NCBI GenBank assembly: GCA_934320845.1
Contig: CAKRFU010000053.1
Span: forward strand, 1 to 5,683
Length of the DNA: 5,683 nt
Direction of reading: 5' to 3'
Source: an uncultured Lachnospiraceae bacterium
GTDB taxonomy: Bacteria > Bacillota > Clostridia > Lachnospirales > Lachnospiraceae
How positions within the stretch are numbered: the first letter of the stretch is position 1; the number at the start of each line of letters is the position of its first letter. The position numbers and the translations under genes were made by a program. Shown here piece after piece: positions 4,891 to 5,683 of this stretch. The notes beneath the pieces are model-generated. The model was given only the letters and a program-made list of their open reading frames with translations. It was not told the DNA's origin and did no database searches.

Positions 4891-4945
4891 CACTCACGAG
4901 CGTTTACGGCTTCTCTGCCGTGCCGAAATCGCGAGTGTGTTCGGC
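4891..4945. other. Hairpin B with alternative foldings
   Basis: ACGGC (4906-4910), TTCTCT loop and GCCGT (4917-4921) make an inner stem. CACTC (4891-4895) pairs with GAGTG (4933-4937), and short TTT/AAA and CGA/TCG pairs lie between, giving a bulged long hairpin. A competing perfect 6-bp stem, GCCGAA (4922-4927) with TTCGGC (4940-4945), cannot form at the same time as the outer stem. The two states are mutually exclusive. Confidence 0.65.
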
Positions 4946-4964
4946 TATCGGCTTTATCAGCAAT

Positions 4965-4977
4965 CGCGCGAAGCGCG
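4965..4977. other. Hairpin C containing the ultra-stable GCGAAGC mini-hairpin
   Basis: CGCGC GAA GCGCG is a perfect 5-bp stem with a GAA loop. Its core GCGAAGC (4968-4974) is the sequence known for forming an exceptionally heat-stable DNA mini-hairpin. In single-stranded DNA this would be a fixed structural point, fitting an origin or packaging element. Confidence 0.75.
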
Positions 4978-4981
4978 CCGG

Positions 4982-4998
4982 AGTGAACGCAGTGAACG
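4982..4998 (+). repeat. Two AGTGAACG direct repeats, 9-bp period
   Basis: AGTGAACG occurs at 4982-4989 and again at 4991-4998, separated by one C. Short tandem sites beside an origin can bind replication proteins, but two copies are little to go on. Confidence 0.5.
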
Positions 4999-5078
4999 AA
5001 GCCCGTCCGGAGGACAACAGATGATTTGGACTTCCTCGACTGATAAAGGAAAAATTAACCATTAGGAGGATCTTATTT

Positions 5079-5249
5079 ATGATAAAGGGAAGCAAAAAAA
5101 TAAACGATAAAGCGGAAGTCTTTAAATTTAGACTTACGAAAGATGAACGGGAAAAACTTAAAAAGTTAGCTGAAGAAAAAAATTGTAGCTCCGGCGAGCT
5201 TTTAAGGAGGTATATTAACGATGAGTATATCAAGTTTTTGATTGTTTGA
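5079..5249 (+). CDS. CopG-like ribbon-helix-helix regulator (56 aa)
   Basis: AGGAGG (5064-5069) precedes an ATG at 5079 by nine bases. The 56-residue product has a basic N-terminal arm (MIKGSKKINDK), a beta strand EVFKFRL (13-19), helix TKDEREKLKKLAEEKN (20-35), a turn CSSGE and second helix LLRRYIND (41-48): the ribbon-helix-helix fold of the Arc/MetJ/CopG class. In pMV158-type plasmids the small RHH protein CopG is encoded directly upstream of repB and represses the shared promoter to set copy number; the same pairing here suggests the same job, perhaps also nicking control. Unlike pMV158, the origin hairpin lies between this gene and rep, just three bases after the stop codon. The exact operator is not visible. 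Confidence 0.88.
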   Translation: MIKGSKKINDKAEVFKFRLTKDEREKLKKLAEEKNCSSGELLRRYINDEYIKFLIV

Positions 5250-5251
5250 AT

Positions 5252-5279
5252 CTTGGGGGGTACTACGACACCCCCCAAG
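5252..5279 (+). other. Double-strand origin nick hairpin of the pMV158 type (dso)
   Basis: CTTGGGGGG (5252-5260) and CCCCCCAAG (5271-5279) form a perfect 9-bp stem displaying TACTACGACA in the loop. TACTACG^AC is the conserved nick sequence of pMV158-family rolling-circle plasmids, cut by RepB after the G, which here puts the nick between 5267 and 5268. The adjoining Rep is of the matching family. Nicking on the given strand means the displaced single strand, and so the likely virion DNA, has coding polarity. The hairpin could also hinder read-through from the CopG-like gene into rep. Confidence 0.93.
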
Positions 5280-5282
5280 GGC

Positions 5283-5300
5283 ATCAATAATCAATAATCA
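5283..5300 (+). repeat. Tandem 7-bp repeats beside the nick hairpin; candidate Rep-binding iterons
   Basis: ATCAATA occurs twice in tandem (5283-5289, 5290-5296), followed by a partial third copy ATCA. pMV158-type origins have direct repeats downstream of the nick to which Rep binds; these are in the right place but shorter and closer than the 11-bp repeats of pMV158. Binding is inferred. Confidence 0.6.
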
Positions 5301-5333
5301 CAAATTGTAGACTATAAACAAAGGAATGACAAA

Positions 5334-5683
5334 ATGGCATCAAAGAATTGTACAAGAAGTAACAACTGGGCATTTGTTGCATATCCTGAATCATTGCCCG
5401 AAAATTGGATATCTATTATTAATAGCTATCACATACCATGGTTTTGTTCACCTCTACATGATGCAGATCTTAATGCGGATGAAACAGAGAAGAAAGCTCA
5501 TTATCACATAATATTGAATTTCGAAAGTTTAAAAACTCAACAACAAGTAGAAGAAATTACAAAAGATAAACTTAACTCAACACTTCCAATTATTGTTAAG
5601 TCAATGAAAGGATACTTGAGATACTTTATTCACTTAGATAATCCAGAAAAACATCAATATAAATTAGAAGATATTAAATGCTA
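5334..5683 (+). CDS. rep: Rep_2-family rolling-circle replication initiator, N-terminal part (runs across the junction)
   Basis: The ATG at 5334 has AAGGAA (5321-5326) seven bases upstream. The frame is open to the end of the window and continues at base 1 once the 77-base duplicate is removed, giving 195 residues that end at 315. The protein nicks the origin and stays attached to the 5' end during rolling-circle synthesis. Features are those of the pMV158 RepB endonuclease: NNWAFVAYPES near the start, SPLHDADLN with His42 and Asp45, the HxH metal site HYH (56-58) and the Tyr-containing GYLRYFIH block (93-100), with Tyr97 the likely nucleophile. His42/Asp45/His56/His58 match the RepB metal-ligand pattern (His39, Asp42, His55, His57). 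The matching nick site is 54 bases upstream. Its presence with Zot and coat genes shows a plasmid-type replicon driving a filamentous phage. Residues from base 5607 on duplicate the window start. Confidence 0.96.
   Translation, partial: MASKNCTRSNNWAFVAYPESLPENWISIINSYHIPWFCSPLHDADLNADETEKKAHYHIILNFESLKTQQQVEEITKDKLNSTLPIIVKSMKGYLRYFIHLDNPEKHQYKLEDIKC
5607..5683. repeat. Terminal direct repeat, copy 2 (circularity signature)
   Basis: Exact copy of bases 1-77. Removing it leaves a circle of about 5,606 bp with an intact rep frame: ATG codon 91 at 5604-5606 is followed by AAA at base 1. Confidence 0.95.

Larger units (their letters stand above)
4952..5048. other. Long-range 9-bp inverted repeat enclosing hairpin C
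   Basis: CTTTATCAG (4952-4960) and CTGATAAAG (5040-5048) are exact inverted repeats 79 bases apart; after a three-base bulge, TCG (4964-4966) and CGA (5037-5039) could extend the stem at the cost of opening the base of hairpin C. The enclosed loop holds hairpin C, the paired AGTGAACG repeats and a small GTCC-GGA-GGAC hairpin (5005-5015). On single-stranded DNA this would make a compact multi-branched domain. Confidence 0.65.
4847..5078. other. GC-rich structured intergenic region; candidate packaging signal and/or single-strand origin
   Basis: No convincing gene lies in these 232 bases. Bases 4881-5020 are about 60% G+C by hand count, in sharp contrast to the AT-rich genes on both sides, and are full of inverted repeats. 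A filamentous phage genome needs a hairpin packaging signal and a site for complementary-strand synthesis, and a pMV158-like replicon needs a single-strand origin; none of these is seen elsewhere, so this region is the obvious place. Which hairpin does what cannot be decided from sequence alone. No clear promoter for the CopG-like gene was found inside it. Confidence 0.7.

Noticed and set aside
4525..4893. Minus-strand hydrophobic ORF of 122 codons opposite the zot end and 60-aa gene
   Set aside because: Hydrophobic character is the complement of Lys/Asn-rich AT-rich sequence; it runs against a strong promoter and a strong ribosome binding site on the other strand.
4847..5048. A tRNA or other structured RNA gene in the GC-rich region
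   Set aside because: No cloverleaf, anticodon arm or T-loop consensus could be found; hairpins fit a DNA signal better.
5026..5054. TTGGAC (5026-5031) as a -35 box for the CopG-like gene
   Set aside because: Nothing resembling TATAAT stands 16-18 bases downstream; the sequence there is GGAAAAATT.
4764..5065. Plus-strand ORFs covering the GC-rich non-coding region
   Set aside because: They arise from low stop-codon density in GC-rich hairpin DNA; residues are Arg/Ser/Ala-rich with no start signals, and one overlaps the well-supported 60-aa gene.
4904..5287. Minus-strand ORF of 127 codons across the CopG-like gene and origin
   Set aside because: It runs antisense to the RHH gene, through the origin hairpin and the GC-rich structured DNA, has no good ribosome binding site and yields no recognisable domain.
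5326..5511. Plus-strand ORF of 61 codons at the rep start
   Set aside because: It lies in another frame of rep, whose own frame from 5334 carries all Rep_2 motifs.

Overview
The window is a complete small circular replicon that has been cut open. Bases 1-77 are repeated exactly at 5607-5683, so the real molecule is about 5,606 bp and one gene (rep) is split across the ends. Gene content is that of a filamentous phage (Inoviridae-like): a Zot/gpI-type assembly ATPase, a pVIII-like major coat precursor, a large pIII-like anchored protein, a second anchored secreted protein and a set of tiny single-span membrane proteins of minor-coat size. AT-rich composition, strong AGGAGG-type ribosome binding sites, the absence of a secretin (pIV) gene, and a replication module of the pMV158/Rep_2 plasmid family all point to a low-GC Gram-positive host (Bacillota, perhaps a clostridial relative). 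The host assignment is inference.

Layout on the circle: (1) rep (5334 through the junction to 315), a 195-aa rolling-circle initiator; (2) a divergent Xre-type repressor on the minus strand (339-560), with its own terminator lying inside the rep 3' end; (3) a strong promoter (616-644) carrying two near-identical 18-bp operators (623-640, 651-668); (4) the virion operon 683-3628: an 89-aa cytoplasmic protein, a 443-aa pIII-like protein, four small membrane proteins, a 183-aa secreted and anchored protein and the major coat, closed by a hairpin terminator (3637-3660); (5) a read-through assembly pair, a 45-aa membrane protein and the Zot ATPase (3679-4613), with a 41-aa membrane ORF nested out of frame in the zot tail; (6) a second, strong extended -10 promoter (4610-4638) that begins inside the zot stop region and drives a 60-aa helical protein; (7) a GC-rich, hairpin-dense non-coding segment (4847-5078), a candidate packaging signal and/or single-strand origin; (8) a 56-aa ribbon-helix-helix (CopG-like) gene; (9) a near-perfect pMV158-type double-strand origin, a 9-bp stem with TACTACGAC in the loop (5252-5279), just ahead of rep.

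How it fits together: the promoter at 4610 carries no visible copy of the repressor operator, so the replication side (60-aa protein, CopG-like regulator, Rep) probably runs constitutively and keeps the element as a plasmid-like circle. The Xre repressor would hold down the virion operon until released. The nick site is on the given strand, so the displaced (virion) strand should be this coding-sense strand. Genes are tightly packed: four ATGA stop/start overlaps and three longer +1-frame overlaps, two of which place a signal-peptide region inside the end of the previous gene.
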